Part shown: positions 5,301 through 6,083 of the stretch, piece by piece
Numbering within the stretch: the first letter of the stretch is position 1
How the letters are laid out: each line of letters begins with the position of its first letter
Made by a program: the position numbers and the translations under genes
DNA from: Clostridia bacterium
GTDB taxonomy: Bacteria > Bacillota > Clostridia > Christensenellales > Borkfalkiaceae
Assembly: GCA_029063275.1 (NCBI GenBank)
Contig: JAIDOO010000031.1
Location: forward strand, 7,681-13,763
Direction of reading: 5' to 3'
DNA length: 6,083 nt
The notes under the pieces: generated by a model
What the model was told of the DNA's origin: nothing
The model's database searches: none
Seen by the model: only the letters and a program-made list of their open reading frames with translations

Positions 5301-6083
5301 GACAATAAATATTATATTTACACTAATGATAAGCGTCGGGTTGGTACTGCTCGGCGTATTTATTTTCCGTTCTTCTTATATACGGCTTGGGGAAACGCTG
5401 TTGGATTTTGGTCGCTCTATTGCTTACTACTTTTGCGAAATTTTTGGTATACCGCATAGCATAACGCCCACCGTGAACGATTTCTCGCAGGTCGTGGATA
5501 ACACCGTGCCGCTTCCCGATAATTTTGACGGGTTTAAGACAAACGCATTATTGTACTTTCAGTTGCTTGTAGATAAGGGAAATTTTTACGGTTGGTTAAG
5601 CTATATTGCGGGGGTAATGACGGTAATAATGAAATTCAGCGTTATTCTGATACCGTGTTTTATAGGTTTATGGCTTGCAGTTAAGCAACTGTATGGAAAG
5701 CATAATACAAAATACGGCAAGGACACCGTACCGCTTAAAGTGTTTAAGTTTATTTCTCAGTTCACTTATCAACCGTTAAAGCGGTTCGTGCGGGGATATG
5801 TTGCGTTTATTCGTGAAAACGGCTGGATTTGGGTGTGTTGGCTCATAGTTTGTGCGCTGCATCTGAATTTAGTTTCCATACTGTTCGGCTTCCTTGCGTA
5901 TTACTTCTATTTTGCCGTGGAGTTTGATTTCGGAACGGTGTACACGCAGGTTGTAAAACTGTTCGTCGATTTAAAAACACCGTTAATATACTTTCCGTAT
6001 TGGGCGTTGCTATTTATTATTTATCCGCTATTTAACCGTTTCAGACAGAGAATTGCTCTTGGCACGCTTCGCCGCTTTGAAGC
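5293..6083 (+). CDS. Multi-pass membrane protein, N-terminal part (runs off the window)
   Basis: The frame is open from ATG 5293 to the window end (263 full codons and two bases of a further one) with no stop. Hydrophobic segments lie at about 7-26, 102-130, 178-209 and 231-247. With MRRT at the N-terminus, the basic loop KQLYGKHNTKYGK (131-143) and RFRQR after residue 248, the positive-inside rule gives the N-terminus inside, an extracellular domain at 27-100, a basic cytosolic loop at 131-176, and everything after residue 248 in the cytosol. The 178-209 stretch is unusually long and aromatic for one crossing. The start overlaps gene 4 by 8 bases and has only a weak site (CAGGT), so it likely depends on coupling from gene 4. 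Function cannot be read from this part. A membrane-anchored ATPase continuing to the right is one possibility; a pure membrane channel or scaffold is another. Confidence 0.85.
   Translation, partial: MRRTINIIFTLMISVGLVLLGVFIFRSSYIRLGETLLDFGRSIAYYFCEIFGIPHSITPTVNDFSQVVDNTVPLPDNFDGFKTNALLYFQLLVDKGNFYGWLSYIAGVMTVIMKFSVILIPCFIGLWLAVKQLYGKHNTKYGKDTVPLKVFKFISQFTYQPLKRFVRGYVAFIRENGWIWVCWLIVCALHLNLVSILFGFLAYYFYFAVEFDFGTVYTQVVKLFVDLKTPLIYFPYWALLFIIYPLFNRFRQRIALGTLRRFE

Noticed and set aside
5293..6083. Naming gene 5 a VirD4/TraG coupling protein or Zot ATPase
   Set aside because: No Walker A or B motif is within the window; only the membrane part is visible, so a name would be a guess.

Overview
The window is a tightly packed, single-strand (+) block of five protein genes, all predicted to sit in or be anchored to the cell membrane. 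Strong AAGGAG / GAGGTG ribosome-binding sites, moderately low GC, TGA used as a stop, and hairpin-plus-U-tract termination suggest a Bacillota (Clostridia-like) host, perhaps an uncultured gut lineage. That is an inference from style, not from a marker gene. There is no housekeeping gene, tRNA, rRNA, integrase or transposase in view, so the block looks accessory, although its mobility is unproven.

Layout. Positions 1-38 form an intrinsic-terminator-like hairpin whose U-tract runs directly into the RBS of gene 1. Gene 1 (50-1438) is an N-terminally anchored surface protein with an Ig-like domain and a C-terminal beta-sandwich of the kind seen at the end of some secreted pectate lyases. Gene 2 (1451-2998) is an N-terminally anchored surface protein with an unrecognised proximal domain and three divergent InlB-B-like repeats joined partly by Pro/Thr linkers. 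Gene 3 (3007-5109) has a cleavable signal peptide, an approximately 570-residue extracellular region, one transmembrane segment and a cytosolic tail that is first strongly basic and then acidic (FDDFDDFDDWW). A second strong hairpin lies at 5136-5169; its only U-tract faces the minus strand. Gene 4 (5202-5300) is a 32-residue single-pass membrane peptide that overlaps gene 5 by 8 bases. Gene 5 (5293 to the window end, cut off) is a multi-pass membrane protein with probably four membrane segments.

How they may work together. Genes 1-3 are spaced or overlapped as a translationally coupled operon and gene 4 is coupled to gene 5. Three large exported proteins with adhesion-type folds, one with a charged cytosolic tail, followed by a micro membrane protein and a multi-pass protein, look like parts of one envelope-spanning assembly. 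Candidates are a conjugation/mating-surface apparatus, a filamentous-phage-like (inovirus) morphogenesis module, or a novel surface secretion/adhesion machine. The window does not include an ATPase, relaxase, replication protein or coat protein that would decide between these; the sequence just to the right is the decisive place to look.
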